DNA from: Variovorax paradoxus
GTDB taxonomy: Bacteria; Pseudomonadota; Gammaproteobacteria; Burkholderiales; Burkholderiaceae_C
Direction: 5' to 3'
NCBI RefSeq assembly: GCF_902712855.1
Contig: NZ_LR743507.1
Span: 1,660,001-1,724,000 of the forward strand
DNA: 64,000 nt
Shown piece by piece: positions 41,902-50,599 of this stretch. The notes under the pieces are model-generated. The model was not told the origin of the DNA. It ran no database searches and saw nothing but the letters and a program-made list of their open reading frames with translations. Each line of letters opens with the position of its first letter. Within the stretch, counting starts at the first letter, position 1. The position numbers and the translations under genes are program-made.

Positions 41902-44367
41902 CTACTTAGTCGGCAAGGCGTAGGCGATCACGTAGTCGCCGCGGTCCGCCGACTGGCGCGCGCCGCCCGCGCTCACCACGACGTACTGCCGCCCGGTCTT
42001 CGGCGATACATAGGTCATCGGCCCCGACTGGCTGCCCACCGGCAGGCGGGCCTTCCAGATTTCCTTGCCGCTGGCGGTATCGAAGGCGCGCAGGTAGAAG
42101 TCCTGCGTGCCCGCGAAGAACAGCAGGCCCGACTGCGTGGCCAGCGAGGCGCCCAGCGTCGGCATGCCGATGGGAATCGGCAGGTGCATGCGGATACCCA
42201 GCGGGCCGGTGTCCTTCACCGTGCCCACCGGCACCTGCCACACCAGCTTGCGCGTCTTCAGATCGATGGCCGACATCGTGCCGAAGGGCGGCGCCTGGCA
42301 CGGGATGCCCAGCTGCGACAGGAAGCGCTCGCGCATCGCGCCGTAGGGCGTGCCTTCCTGCGGCACCACACCCATCTCGATGCCGCTGGCGCCGGGCTTG
42401 ATGTTCGCGCGCGGGATCATGTAGTTGGCCAGGCCCAAGCGCATGTCGTTCACGAACATGTAGCTGCTGGTCGGGTCGACCGACACGCTGCCCCAGTTCA
42501 TGCCGCCGAGCGAACCCGGGAACTGCAGCGCGGGGTCGAGGCCCGGCGGCGTGTAGATGCCCTCGTGGCGCATGCCCTTGAAGGCGATGCGGCACAGCAG
42601 CTGGTCGAAGGGCGTGGCGCCCCACATGTCGGATTCGGTCAGCGTCCTGTTGCCGATGGAGGGCATGCCCACCGAGAAGGGCTGGGTCGGCGAATAGCGC
42701 TCGCCCGGCACGTTGCCCTGCGGCACCGGGCGCTCCTGCACTTCGGCGATCGGCTTTCCGGTCTCGCGGTTCAGCAGGAAGATCTCGCCCTGCTTGGTGA
42801 CCTGCGCGAGCGCGGGCTGCGTGCCGCCGTGACCGTCGGGAATGTCGTAGAGCAAGGGCTGGGCGGGCAGGTCGAAGTCCCACAGGTCGTGATGGGTGGT
42901 CTGGAAGCTCCAGCGCACCCTGCCGGTCTTCGCGTCGAGCGCGACCACCGACGAGCTGTACTTGTCGTCGAGCGGCGTGCGCTCGCCGGCCCAGAAGTCG
43001 GGTGTGGCGTTGCCGGTCGGCAGGTAGACCAGGCCCAGCTTCGGGTCGTACGACATGGCCGACCACACGTTGGGCGTGCCGCGCGTGTAGGTCTGGCCGG
43101 GCGGTGGCAGGCGGGTCACCGCGGGGTTGCCCGGGTCCCAGGCCCAGGCCAGTTCGCCGGTGACCGCGTTGTAGGCCCGCACCACGCCGGGCGGCTCGTC
43201 GGTCGAGAAGTTGTCCGCCACGCGGCCACCGACCACGACCAGGTCTCCGGCGACCAGCGGGGTCGAGGTCTGCTGGTAGTAGCCGTCCTTCACCTCGCCC
43301 ATGCCGACCTTGAGGTCGACGATGCCCTGCTTGCCGAAACCGGCGCAGGGCTTGCCGGTGGCCGCATCGACGGCGATCAGGCGCGCGTCGGTGGTCGGCA
43401 GCAGCAGGCGCTGGCGGCAGGCGGCAGCGGGCGCTGCGGGGGTGGACGCGGGAGCGGTGGCTTCGGCGGTTGCCCCCGGGGCCGGAGGTGTCGTTTCCAC
43501 CTTCGGCTCGGCCGCCTTCGCGGCATCCTGGTCGTGATAGCCCAGCCCGCGACAGCGCTGCCAGTTCGGCGCGGTGGCCTTGGGGTCGTACTTCCAGAGT
43601 TCGGCACCGGTGTCGGCGTCGAGCGCGACGATCTTGCTGTAGGCCGTGCACACGTACACCGTGCTGCCGATCTGCAGCGGCGTGTTCTGGTCTTCCGCGC
43701 CGGAGCCGTTGCTCTGCGGCACGTCGCCGGTGTGCGCGGTCCACGCCACCTGCAGCTGGCCGATGTTGTCCTTGTTGATCTGGTCGAGCGCCGCGAAGCG
43801 GTTGCCCGCGGTGGTGTTGCCCCAGTGACGCCAGTCCTTCTGCGCCTCCTGCGGATTCACCGGCACGATGGCTGGCGCGGGACCCTGCGCGGCGATCACC
43901 GGCGCCGGCACGAAGGCGTAGACGGCGGTCATGACGAGAGCGACCGCCAGCACGGCCGCCACCGCATGGGCACCGCGCCCCGGCGTGCCGCCGGAGCGTC
44001 GCACCAGTGCCGGATAGGCGAATGCGACCAGCAGGCCCAGCACGGCGAAGGCGACCAGCCGCGAGACCAGCGGCCAGAAATGCCAGCCGGCGTCCCACAC
44101 CGCCCAGGCCGCCGTGGCCGCGAACGTCAGCGCGAAAAGCCAGGCGCCGGTGGTGCGGCGTTTGGCGATGAGCAGGCCGGACACCAACAGCGCAAGGCCT
44201 GCCAGCACGAAATACCAGCTGCCACCGAGCGCGGCGAGGTAAGCGCCGCCGGCCGCGAGAAAGGCGCCCATCAGCATGGCGAGCATGCCGAGTGCCACCA
44301 GGGCCGGCAGCGTGGCGAACTGCCGGAACCGCGATTGCCGGATTTCCGGCTCCTGTATTGCCGTCAT
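41902..44367 (-). CDS. Membrane-bound PQQ-dependent dehydrogenase, glucose/quinate/shikimate family
   Basis: An 821-residue quinoprotein. Five transmembrane helices (about 15-150) anchor it, followed by an eight-bladed PQQ propeller in the periplasm. Propeller motifs include DWRHWGNTTAGNRFAALDQI, GSTVYVCTAYSKIVALDADTG and VVVSAGGARQ regions. An Ala/Pro/Thr-rich insert (about 345-370) interrupts an early blade. Such enzymes oxidise aldoses or quinate to lactones or acids and pass electrons to ubiquinone. Whether glucose is the substrate cannot be decided here. It lies upstream of the TetR operators, and no pqq biosynthesis genes are present. Confidence 0.88.
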   Translation of the reverse strand: MTAIQEPEIRQSRFRQFATLPALVALGMLAMLMGAFLAAGGAYLAALGGSWYFVLAGLALLVSGLLIAKRRTTGAWLFALTFAATAAWAVWDAGWHFWPLVSRLVAFAVLGLLVAFAYPALVRRSGGTPGRGAHAVAAVLAVALVMTAVYAFVPAPVIAAQGPAPAIVPVNPQEAQKDWRHWGNTTAGNRFAALDQINKDNIGQLQVAWTAHTGDVPQSNGSGAEDQNTPLQIGSTVYVCTAYSKIVALDADTGAELWKYDPKATAPNWQRCRGLGYHDQDAAKAAEPKVETTPPAPGATAEATAPASTPAAPAAACRQRLLLPTTDARLIAVDAATGKPCAGFGKQGIVDLKVGMGEVKDGYYQQTSTPLVAGDLVVVGGRVADNFSTDEPPGVVRAYNAVTGELAWAWDPGNPAVTRLPPPGQTYTRGTPNVWSAMSYDPKLGLVYLPTGNATPDFWAGERTPLDDKYSSSVVALDAKTGRVRWSFQTTHHDLWDFDLPAQPLLYDIPDGHGGTQPALAQVTKQGEIFLLNRETGKPIAEVQERPVPQGNVPGERYSPTQPFSVGMPSIGNRTLTESDMWGATPFDQLLCRIAFKGMRHEGIYTPPGLDPALQFPGSLGGMNWGSVSVDPTSSYMFVNDMRLGLANYMIPRANIKPGASGIEMGVVPQEGTPYGAMRERFLSQLGIPCQAPPFGTMSAIDLKTRKLVWQVPVGTVKDTGPLGIRMHLPIPIGMPTLGASLATQSGLLFFAGTQDFYLRAFDTASGKEIWKARLPVGSQSGPMTYVSPKTGRQYVVVSAGGARQSADRGDYVIAYALPTK

Positions 44368-44507
44368 GGATCGAACCCCCTTGCTTGGCCATTGCGCGGC
44401 TGCGAACAGCCGCCGAAACCGGGAATTTTCGCCGATCCTAGGGTTTACCCTTATTCGGACCGGATTTGACCCACGCACCCGTGCGGACCCGTCCAGTCTG
44501 CGCCATG

Positions 44508-44533
44508 AAAAAAGCCGGCGCAATGGCCGGCTT
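44508..44533 (-). terminator. Intrinsic terminator after opgH
   Basis: On the minus strand, AAGCCGGC (44533-44526) and GCCGGCTT (44519-44512) with a 6-base loop are followed by a run of Ts (44513-44508). It separates opgH from the PQQ dehydrogenase gene. Confidence 0.88.
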
Positions 44534-44574
44534 CTTTGGGAGGGCTGAAGCGGTCTTCAGCGTTTCCTGGCGCC

Positions 44575-46590
44575 TCAGGCGGTGGCCAGGGCGGCCGGAC
44601 GGGCCAGCCGCACGGCATGCATCCAGGCGCGGCGCAGCACGGCCGGCGAACGCGATTCCTCGGGAATCAGCAGGAAGCCGCGGTCGCGCAGCGTGGTGCC
44701 CAGCGCGATCTGGCTGGTCAGCACGGTCAGCGGGATCGCCAGCAGCAGCGGCAGGCCCACGGGCATCAGCCAGATCAGCGCGCTCGGGTCGATCATCGCG
44801 ACACCGACGGCCAGCATGGCGATCACCAGCGTCATGGGGGCCAGTTGCGACATGGCAACCTTCCACGGCACGGCGGCGGCTTCACGCGGAGGCGACTTCC
44901 AGTCGAGCTTGATGCCGGTGAGGGCAACCAGCACGAACAGCGAGTGGGCCAGCATGCGGACCGGGGCCTGCACGATCGCCAGGCCGCTTTCGAGCAGCGA
45001 GCTCTTCACGATGCCCCACACACCGCCGTACTGGCGTTGCTCGCCGCGCATCAGCACGGCGGCGATGCCCAGCACGCGCGGCAGGAACAGCAGGCACAGG
45101 GTCCAGACCCACAGGCCGGCCAGTTCGGCGGGCAGCACGCTCCAGCTGGAGATCAGGCTCGAGCCGCTCAGCCACAGGGCGGTGCCCAGCGTCAGGAAGG
45201 CCAGCCACAGGGGCGCCGAGACATAGGCCATGGTGCCGGTCACGAACATCGCGCGGTGCACGGGGTGGATGCCGGGCTCCATCATCAGGCGCGAGTTCTG
45301 CAGGTTGCCCTGGCACCAGCGGCGGTCGCGCTGCAACTCGGCCAGCAGGTCCGGCGGTTGCTGCTCGTAGCTGCCGACCAGATCGGACACCAGCCAGACG
45401 TTGTAGCCGGCACGGCGCATCAGCGCGGCCTCGACGAAGTCGTGCGACATGATGCCGCCCGACATGCCGCCGGTGCCCTTGATCGGGGCCAGCGCGCAAT
45501 GCTTCATGAAGGGTTCGACGCGGATGATGGCGTTGTGGCCCCAGTAGTGCGATTCGCCCAGTTGCCAGAACTGCATGCCCAGCGTGAACAGGCGGCCCGT
45601 CACGCGGGAAGCGAATTGCTGTGCGCGGGCATGCAGCGTGACGTGACCGATGGCCTGCGTCGCGGTCTGGATGATGCCGGCGGTCGGGTTGGCTTCCATC
45701 AGCTTGACCATCGAGGTCAGGCAGTCGCCGCTCATCACCGAGTCGGCGTCGAGCACGACCATGTAGCGGTAGTCCTTGCCCCAGCGGCGGCAGAAGTCGG
45801 CCACGTTGCCGGCCTTGCGGTGCGTGCGGCGGGTGCGCAAGCGGTAGTACACCTCGACCTGCGGCTGGTTCGGGCTGTCGGCCAGCGCGGCGCGCAGGTC
45901 TTCCCAGGCAGCGCGCTCGGCGGCAGCGGTCTCGGGGTTGTAGCTGTCGGACAGCACGAACACGTCGAACTGCTTTGCGTGGCCGGTGGCCGCGACCGAT
46001 TCGCAGGTGGCGCGCAGGCCGGCGAACACGGTGGCCACGTCCTCGTTGCAGATTGGCATGATGATCGCGGTGCGTGCCTCGGGGTTCATCGGGTGGTTGG
46101 CCACCTGTTTCACCGACAGGGCGTGCTTGTCGCCGCGCACGGAGACATAGAAGCCCATCAGCGCGGTCACGAAGCCGGTGACGACCCAGCCCGAGAGCAG
46201 GCCGTACAGGCCGATCTGGCCGTATTCGAGCCAGACGTTGTCGTAGTCGGGCTGCACGCCGGCGAACAGCGACGAGGCGATGACGGTGCTCAGCACGGTC
46301 AGCAGCATGAAGGCCAGGCGGCGTTGCGCGGCGGCGCGCTGCCAGGGTTGCTTGGCTTCAGGGGCGGTCTTGTGCGCCGAGGCTTCGGCGTCGCGGCCGG
46401 CGCCGAGCTTCACCAGCGCGGCGGTGCCCAGGCTGTTCCAGAAACCGCGCCAGGGGCGCGGCGTCATCGAACCGCGGTTGATCGGAGGCGCGGTCACCGC
46501 ATTCGGGTGGCGCTCTTCACGGACCGCGCTGCGGTGCGAGAAGTCGCTGTCGGCCAGAACATTCAGATGCGAAAAGTCGTTTGGCTTCAT
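44575..46590 (-). CDS. opgH: Glucans biosynthesis glucosyltransferase OpgH/MdoH
   Basis: A 671-residue inner-membrane GT2 enzyme that makes the beta-1,2-glucan backbone of osmoregulated periplasmic glucans. Hydrophobic helices flank a cytosolic GT2 domain (about 185-440) with IIMPICNEDVATV, VLDADSVMSGDC (the DxD metal site), TGGMSGGIMSHDFVEAALMRRAG and the QRDRRWCQGNLQN motif (Q/RxxRW). I chose ATG 46590 (MKPNDFSHL). There is no Shine-Dalgarno, and a 67-codon frame ends 5 bases upstream. OpgG, its usual operon partner, is not adjacent. A sigma-54 promoter lies about 210 bases upstream. Confidence 0.93.
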   Translation of the reverse strand: MKPNDFSHLNVLADSDFSHRSAVREERHPNAVTAPPINRGSMTPRPWRGFWNSLGTAALVKLGAGRDAEASAHKTAPEAKQPWQRAAAQRRLAFMLLTVLSTVIASSLFAGVQPDYDNVWLEYGQIGLYGLLSGWVVTGFVTALMGFYVSVRGDKHALSVKQVANHPMNPEARTAIIMPICNEDVATVFAGLRATCESVAATGHAKQFDVFVLSDSYNPETAAAERAAWEDLRAALADSPNQPQVEVYYRLRTRRTHRKAGNVADFCRRWGKDYRYMVVLDADSVMSGDCLTSMVKLMEANPTAGIIQTATQAIGHVTLHARAQQFASRVTGRLFTLGMQFWQLGESHYWGHNAIIRVEPFMKHCALAPIKGTGGMSGGIMSHDFVEAALMRRAGYNVWLVSDLVGSYEQQPPDLLAELQRDRRWCQGNLQNSRLMMEPGIHPVHRAMFVTGTMAYVSAPLWLAFLTLGTALWLSGSSLISSWSVLPAELAGLWVWTLCLLFLPRVLGIAAVLMRGEQRQYGGVWGIVKSSLLESGLAIVQAPVRMLAHSLFVLVALTGIKLDWKSPPREAAAVPWKVAMSQLAPMTLVIAMLAVGVAMIDPSALIWLMPVGLPLLLAIPLTVLTSQIALGTTLRDRGFLLIPEESRSPAVLRRAWMHAVRLARPAALATA

Positions 46591-46595
46591 GTGAT

Positions 46596-46799
46596 TTACC
46601 AACGTTGCTTGTCGAGGGAAGGGGTGTCGCCAATGGCCGGAAAGCGCTTGATGACGCAATCGGGCTCAGCGCCGCCTGCGCTTGCGAGCGCGGCTGGCGA
46701 ATGACCCGCGGCGCGGGGCCGCGAGGGGGAAAACTGCTTTTGACGCAGGCCGTCGCGCTGCTGACGCAGTGCGAAAGATGGGCTGGTTAGTGCTGTCAT
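46596..46799 (-). CDS. Possible small upstream ORF of opgH
   Basis: A 67-codon frame starts one base or so from the transcription start predicted by the sigma-54 promoter (about 46800) and ends TGG-TAA 5 bases before the opgH ATG. The product is basic and Ser/Ala-rich, without recognisable domains. It has no Shine-Dalgarno. Leaderless translation and coupling to opgH would explain how opgH, which also lacks a Shine-Dalgarno, is translated. It may equally be a chance open frame in GC-rich DNA. Confidence 0.35.
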   Translation of the reverse strand: MTALTSPSFALRQQRDGLRQKQFSPSRPRAAGHSPAALASAGGAEPDCVIKRFPAIGDTPSLDKQRW

Positions 46800-46811
46800 G
46801 CCACTACAGGG

Positions 46812-46826
46812 GCAAACCCTGTGCCA
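46812..46826 (-). promoter_or_regulatory. Sigma-54 promoter upstream of opgH
   Basis: On the minus strand TGGCACAGGGTTTGC has the -24 TGGCAC and -12 TTGC elements, with GG and GC ten bases apart as the sigma-54 consensus requires. It reads toward opgH. It lies just beyond a gene for a sigma-54 activator (glrR). Confidence 0.82.
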
Positions 46827-46920
46827 GCCTGGAAAAACGCTTTCAGATCAACGACTTGAGCCGCTGCGAAGGCATTTTTCGGGGTTGGAGGCCGCTGGAG
46901 GGCCCCAAAACCCCTGTTTT

Positions 46921-46938
46921 TGTCGCCGAATCCCGACA
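46921..46938. promoter_or_regulatory. GlrR-type upstream activating site 1
   Basis: TGTC-N10-GACA (46921-46924 and 46935-46938) is a perfect match to the motif known for enterobacterial GlrR. Its centre is about 130 bases upstream of the predicted sigma-54 start. Confidence 0.72.
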
Positions 46939-46987
46939 GGCCCTTGGGCCAGACTTGCTTAGGCCTTATGAATCAACGACTTAGGCG

Positions 46988-47005
46988 CGTCGCTACTCGG
47001 CGACA
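46988..47005. promoter_or_regulatory. GlrR-type upstream activating site 2
   Basis: CGTC-N10-GACA matches the same motif at 7 of 8 fixed positions. Its centre is 67 bp beyond site 1, and it overlaps the glrR stop codon. The sequence just inside both sites begins GC. Confidence 0.55.
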
Positions 47006-48381
47006 GGGTCGCTGCCGCCAGCGACAGCGTCCGCCTTGAAGTGCCCCGGAGTGAGCTCATGCTTCTGCAGCAGGCGATAGAACTCCGTGCGGTTGCGGTC
47101 GGCCATGCGGGCGGCGTCGGCCACGTTGCCGTCCGTCAATTTCAGCAGACCGACCAGGTAATCGCGCTCGAAACGCTGCTTGGCCTCGGCATAGGTCTGG
47201 ACCTCGACGCTCGGCACCCGCAGCGCACGCTGCACCAACGCCAGCGGGATCAGCGGCGAACTCGACAGGGCGCAGACCTGTTCCACCACGTTGAACAGCT
47301 GGCGCACGTTGCCCGGCCAGGCGGCGGTGGTCAGTGCCTTCAGCGCCTCGGGCGCGAAGCCGGACAGCCGCTTGCCGTACTTGGTCGACAGCCGCTGCAG
47401 GAAGTGGTTGGCCAGCAGCGGGATGTCCTCGCGGCGCGCCGACAGCGGCGGCAGCGTGAGCGTCACCACGTTCAGGCGGTAATACAGGTCTTCGCGGAAC
47501 TGGCCGGCTTCCATGGCGGCGTCCAGGTCGCGGTGGGTGGCCGACACGATGCGCACGTCGACCTCGATCGACTGGCTCGCCCCCAGCGGGCGCACCGCGC
47601 GTTCCTGCAGCACGCGCAGCAGCTTGACCTGCAGGGCGGGCGGCATGTCCCCGATTTCGTCCAGCAGCAGCGTGCCGCCGTCGGCCTGCTGGAACAGGCC
47701 CTTGTGGTTGGCGTGCGCGTCGGTGAACGCGCCCTTCATGTGGCCGAACAGCTCGGACTCGAGCAGCGCCTCGGGAATGGCGCCGCAATTGACCGCCACG
47801 AACGGACGGTCGGCGCGCGCGCTGGCCTTGTGGATGGCGCGTGCCAGCAGTTCCTTGCCGGCGCCGGAGTCGCCGCGCAACAGCACCGATGCGTCCGACT
47901 TGGCGACCATGCGCGCCTCGGCCAGCAGCTCGGCCATGCGGTTGCTTCGGCTCACGATCTCCGAGCGCCAGCTGTCGTCGCCGGACTTGCTTGGCGTGGT
48001 GGCAGGCGCGCCGAGCGCCAGCGCCTGGGAGATCTTGTCGAGCAGCTCGCGGCCGTCGTAGGGCTTGGTGAGATAGGTGAACACACCGCGGGCGGTGGCT
48101 TCGACCGCGTCGGGAATGGTGCCGTGCGCGGTCAGCAGGATGACAGGCAGCGACGGATGGCGCTTGCGGATCTCATCGAAAAGCTGCAGGCCGTCGCGCC
48201 CGGGCAGCCGCACGTCGCTCAGCACGAGCTGCGGGTGCTCGATCTCGAGCTGCGTGAGCGCGGTCTCGGCCGAGGTCACGGCCGTGACCTGGTAGCCCGC
48301 CGAGCTGAGCCGCATCGAGAGCAGCCGCAGCATGTCCGGGTCGTCGTCGACCACGAGGAGGCGGGCGCCAGTGGTGCTCAT
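46993..48381 (-). CDS. glrR: Sigma-54-dependent response regulator GlrR/QseF
   Basis: A 462-residue NtrC-type activator. The receiver domain (about 8-120) has the Asp in VLSDVRLPGRDG. The AAA+ domain (about 148-375) has GDSGAGKE as Walker A, the sigma-54 contact loop written GAFTDA instead of GAFTGA, and GTLLLDEIGDMP as Walker B. The C-terminus has a Fis-type helix-turn-helix (VADAARMADRNRTEFYRLL). The order glrK - QseG-like lipoprotein - glrR matches the enterobacterial glrK-qseG-glrR locus. Its probable target, a sigma-54 promoter with matching sites, lies directly downstream. Confidence 0.9.
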   Translation of the reverse strand: MSTTGARLLVVDDDPDMLRLLSMRLSSAGYQVTAVTSAETALTQLEIEHPQLVLSDVRLPGRDGLQLFDEIRKRHPSLPVILLTAHGTIPDAVEATARGVFTYLTKPYDGRELLDKISQALALGAPATTPSKSGDDSWRSEIVSRSNRMAELLAEARMVAKSDASVLLRGDSGAGKELLARAIHKASARADRPFVAVNCGAIPEALLESELFGHMKGAFTDAHANHKGLFQQADGGTLLLDEIGDMPPALQVKLLRVLQERAVRPLGASQSIEVDVRIVSATHRDLDAAMEAGQFREDLYYRLNVVTLTLPPLSARREDIPLLANHFLQRLSTKYGKRLSGFAPEALKALTTAAWPGNVRQLFNVVEQVCALSSSPLIPLALVQRALRVPSVEVQTYAEAKQRFERDYLVGLLKLTDGNVADAARMADRNRTEFYRLLQKHELTPGHFKADAVAGGSDPVAE

Positions 48382-48442
48382 CGAAAAACCTCCGTGCTTC
48401 GTACTGCGGTGGAAGCTTGCCTGGGACGGCCCCGCGCTGCGC

Positions 48443-49105
48443 TCATTGGTTGGGCTTGCCTGTGTTCGGTGGCGCCGCCGCGGGCACGGCCGGGGTCGTG
48501 TTGGGCCGCGCGAAGCTGCGCTCGATGGCGCGCAGGGCTTCGATGCGGTCGTTCAATTGGTCGATGCGGCGCTGGCTGTCGCGCGCCTGCTGCGCCTGCT
48601 TGTCGCGGTCGTCTTCCACGCGGCGCTGCTCCACGTAGCGCGCGGCCAACGCGCGCGCGAGCGGATGCAGGGGCTGCGCCTCGGGCGAGGGATTGGCGAT
48701 GACTCGCTGCAGCAGGCCGAGCGCACGCGCCAGGTCGGCGGGCACGCGCGTCTGCGACAGCAGCAGCGCGAGTTGCATCTGCGTGACCGGCGAATCGCCG
48801 GGGTCGCCGATGCGCGAGATCTCGGCGCTCAGGTCGGCGCCGTTGAGCGGGCGCATCTTGTCGGCATAGGACAGGATGACGGCCACCGGTCCCTGCGTCG
48901 CCAGCGTGAAGAGCGAGGCGGGTTGCGTGGCCGGCGCCCTGGGTTCGGCTTCAACGGGCATCACGCGCGGCACCACCGGCGGCGGCGGCAGTGCGTTGGC
49001 CTCCGCGGGAGGCGCGGGCGGCGAGGCGCAGGCGGCCAGCAACAGGACGAACGGCACGGCGATCGCCCCGGCGAAGGTGGAACTGCGGACGAACGAGAAA
49101 GACAT
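48443..49105 (-). CDS. QseG-like lipoprotein
   Basis: A 220-residue protein with a lipoprotein signal peptide ending LLLAAC (Cys near 26), a Pro-rich linker, then a helical domain with RPLNGADLSAEISRIGD and a C-terminal coiled coil (about 150-195). In enterobacteria QseG (YfhG) is an outer-membrane lipoprotein that controls the kinase GlrK. Here the position between kinase and regulator genes, rather than clear sequence identity, supports the call. It is separated from glrR by 61 bases and from glrK by 66. Confidence 0.72.
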   Translation of the reverse strand: MSFSFVRSSTFAGAIAVPFVLLLAACASPPAPPAEANALPPPPVVPRVMPVEAEPRAPATQPASLFTLATQGPVAVILSYADKMRPLNGADLSAEISRIGDPGDSPVTQMQLALLLSQTRVPADLARALGLLQRVIANPSPEAQPLHPLARALAARYVEQRRVEDDRDKQAQQARDSQRRIDQLNDRIEALRAIERSFARPNTTPAVPAAAPPNTGKPNQ

Positions 49106-49171
49106 GGGTCGAAGAAAGGACGCGAGGCGCTCAGGCCGTGTTGGAGATGGGTGGGAGGGGAGCCGTTGCGC

Positions 49172-50599
49172 TCAGGCCGTGCGTGGCAGCTCGATGCGAA
49201 AGTGGGCACCGGGTCCGCCGGGCTGCAAGGTGATGCGGCCCCCGTGGGCTGCAATGTACTCCTGCACGATGGAAAGTCCGATGCCGGTGCCTTTCACCGT
49301 GTGCTCGGGCTGGCGCTCGCCCCGGAAGAAGGGTTCGAAGATCCGGTCGCGGTCGCCCTCGGCGATGCCCGGCCCGGCGTCGTTCACGTCAATGTAGACC
49401 GCTTCCGGCGTCCCCGAGACGGCCAGGGTGATGACACCGCCCGTTACCGAAAAGCGGATGGCGTTGCTCAGCAGGTTGGCGATGGCCGTGCCGAGCTTGG
49501 TGCGGTCGACCGTGATCGCGATCGGCTGTCCCTCGGCGCGCACGCGCAGGCCGTGCGACTGCCACTGCAGGCGCTGCGCCTCGATCTGTTCCTCGATCAG
49601 CGGCAGCAGCTCGGTGCGTTCGCGGCGCAGCTCGCGCGCCTCGAAGGCCGCGGCGTTGAAGCGCAGCAGCGCTTCGATCTGGCCCTGCAGCGACACGGTG
49701 TTCTGGTTCAGGATCTGCGCCACCTCGAGCTGCGCCGGGTTCAGCGGGCCGGTCACGCCGTCCTCGAGCAGCGAGACGCCTTCGCGCAGCGCGGCCAGCG
49801 GCGTCTTCAGCTCGTGCGACACGTGGCGCAGGAAGCGCGCCTTGTCGGCGTCGAGCTCGGTCAGCCGCAGGCGCAGCCACTCGAGCTGCTGCGACACGCG
49901 CCGCACGTCGGCCGGGCCGCGGATGTCGATGGGCTCGTCGAGCCGGTTCTGGCCGAGGCCGACGATGGCGTGCTCCAGCCGCTTGAAGGGCCGCGCGAGC
50001 CAGATGCCGAAGGCCAGCGCCAGCGACACGGCCAGCACGCTGGCGGCCACCACTTCGCGCATCAGCCGCCGGCGTGCGTTCTCGATGCGCTTGGCCAGCG
50101 CGTCGTTCTGCATCTCGATCAGGAACTGCGCCTGCTGCGCCAGGTTGGTGTTCAGCGCGTCGAGTTCGCGGAACTGCATGGCCATGGTGCTTTCGCGGGT
50201 CAGGGCGCTGTCGGCGCTGCCGCTCATCAGACCCTCGATCACGCCGAGCTGGGCGCGCCACACGTCGATGCCGGCCGGCGCCAGGCCGTTCTTCTCGAGC
50301 CGCTCGAGCACCTGGTGCGCCTCGCGTGCCGCGTCGTCGAAGCGCCGGCGCAGCACGGCATCGTTGAGCACCAGCGACTGGCGGCCGGCGCGCTCCATGG
50401 CGGCGCTGCGCTCGGCCAGCGACTGCGAGGCGCCTGACAGGCGCAGCGCGCGCGCGGCCGCGTCGCGGCTCTGCGTCATGAGCACGTCGTACTGCAGCAC
50501 CGAGCGCAGCGCCACGCCCACCAGCAGCGCGGTGATCAGCAGGAAGGCGAACAGGAGCAGCTGCTGGAACGAGCCGCGCGTGGAGGGACGCTTCGCCAT
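49172..50599 (-). CDS. glrK: Sensor histidine kinase GlrK/QseE
   Basis: A 475-residue kinase. Transmembrane helix 1 (about 13-35), a helical periplasmic domain (about 36-185) and helix 2 (about 186-206) are followed by HAMP-like sequence. The H box is FLRHVSHELKTPLAAL. The ATPase domain has NLLSNAIRFSV, DAGPGI and KGTGIGLSIVQEYIAAHGG. The lack of a PAS domain and the long helical sensor fit GlrK. The start shares one base with the miaB stop (TGATG), so it is probably co-transcribed with miaB. Confidence 0.88.
   Translation of the reverse strand: MAKRPSTRGSFQQLLLFAFLLITALLVGVALRSVLQYDVLMTQSRDAAARALRLSGASQSLAERSAAMERAGRQSLVLNDAVLRRRFDDAAREAHQVLERLEKNGLAPAGIDVWRAQLGVIEGLMSGSADSALTRESTMAMQFRELDALNTNLAQQAQFLIEMQNDALAKRIENARRRLMREVVAASVLAVSLALAFGIWLARPFKRLEHAIVGLGQNRLDEPIDIRGPADVRRVSQQLEWLRLRLTELDADKARFLRHVSHELKTPLAALREGVSLLEDGVTGPLNPAQLEVAQILNQNTVSLQGQIEALLRFNAAAFEARELRRERTELLPLIEEQIEAQRLQWQSHGLRVRAEGQPIAITVDRTKLGTAIANLLSNAIRFSVTGGVITLAVSGTPEAVYIDVNDAGPGIAEGDRDRIFEPFFRGERQPEHTVKGTGIGLSIVQEYIAAHGGRITLQPGGPGAHFRIELPRTA

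Noticed and set aside
46600..46800. GlmY/GlmZ-like sRNA expressed from the sigma-54 promoter
   Set aside because: GlrR activates glmY in enterobacteria, but no intrinsic terminator with a T-run occurs before opgH and no GlmY-like hairpins were recognised.
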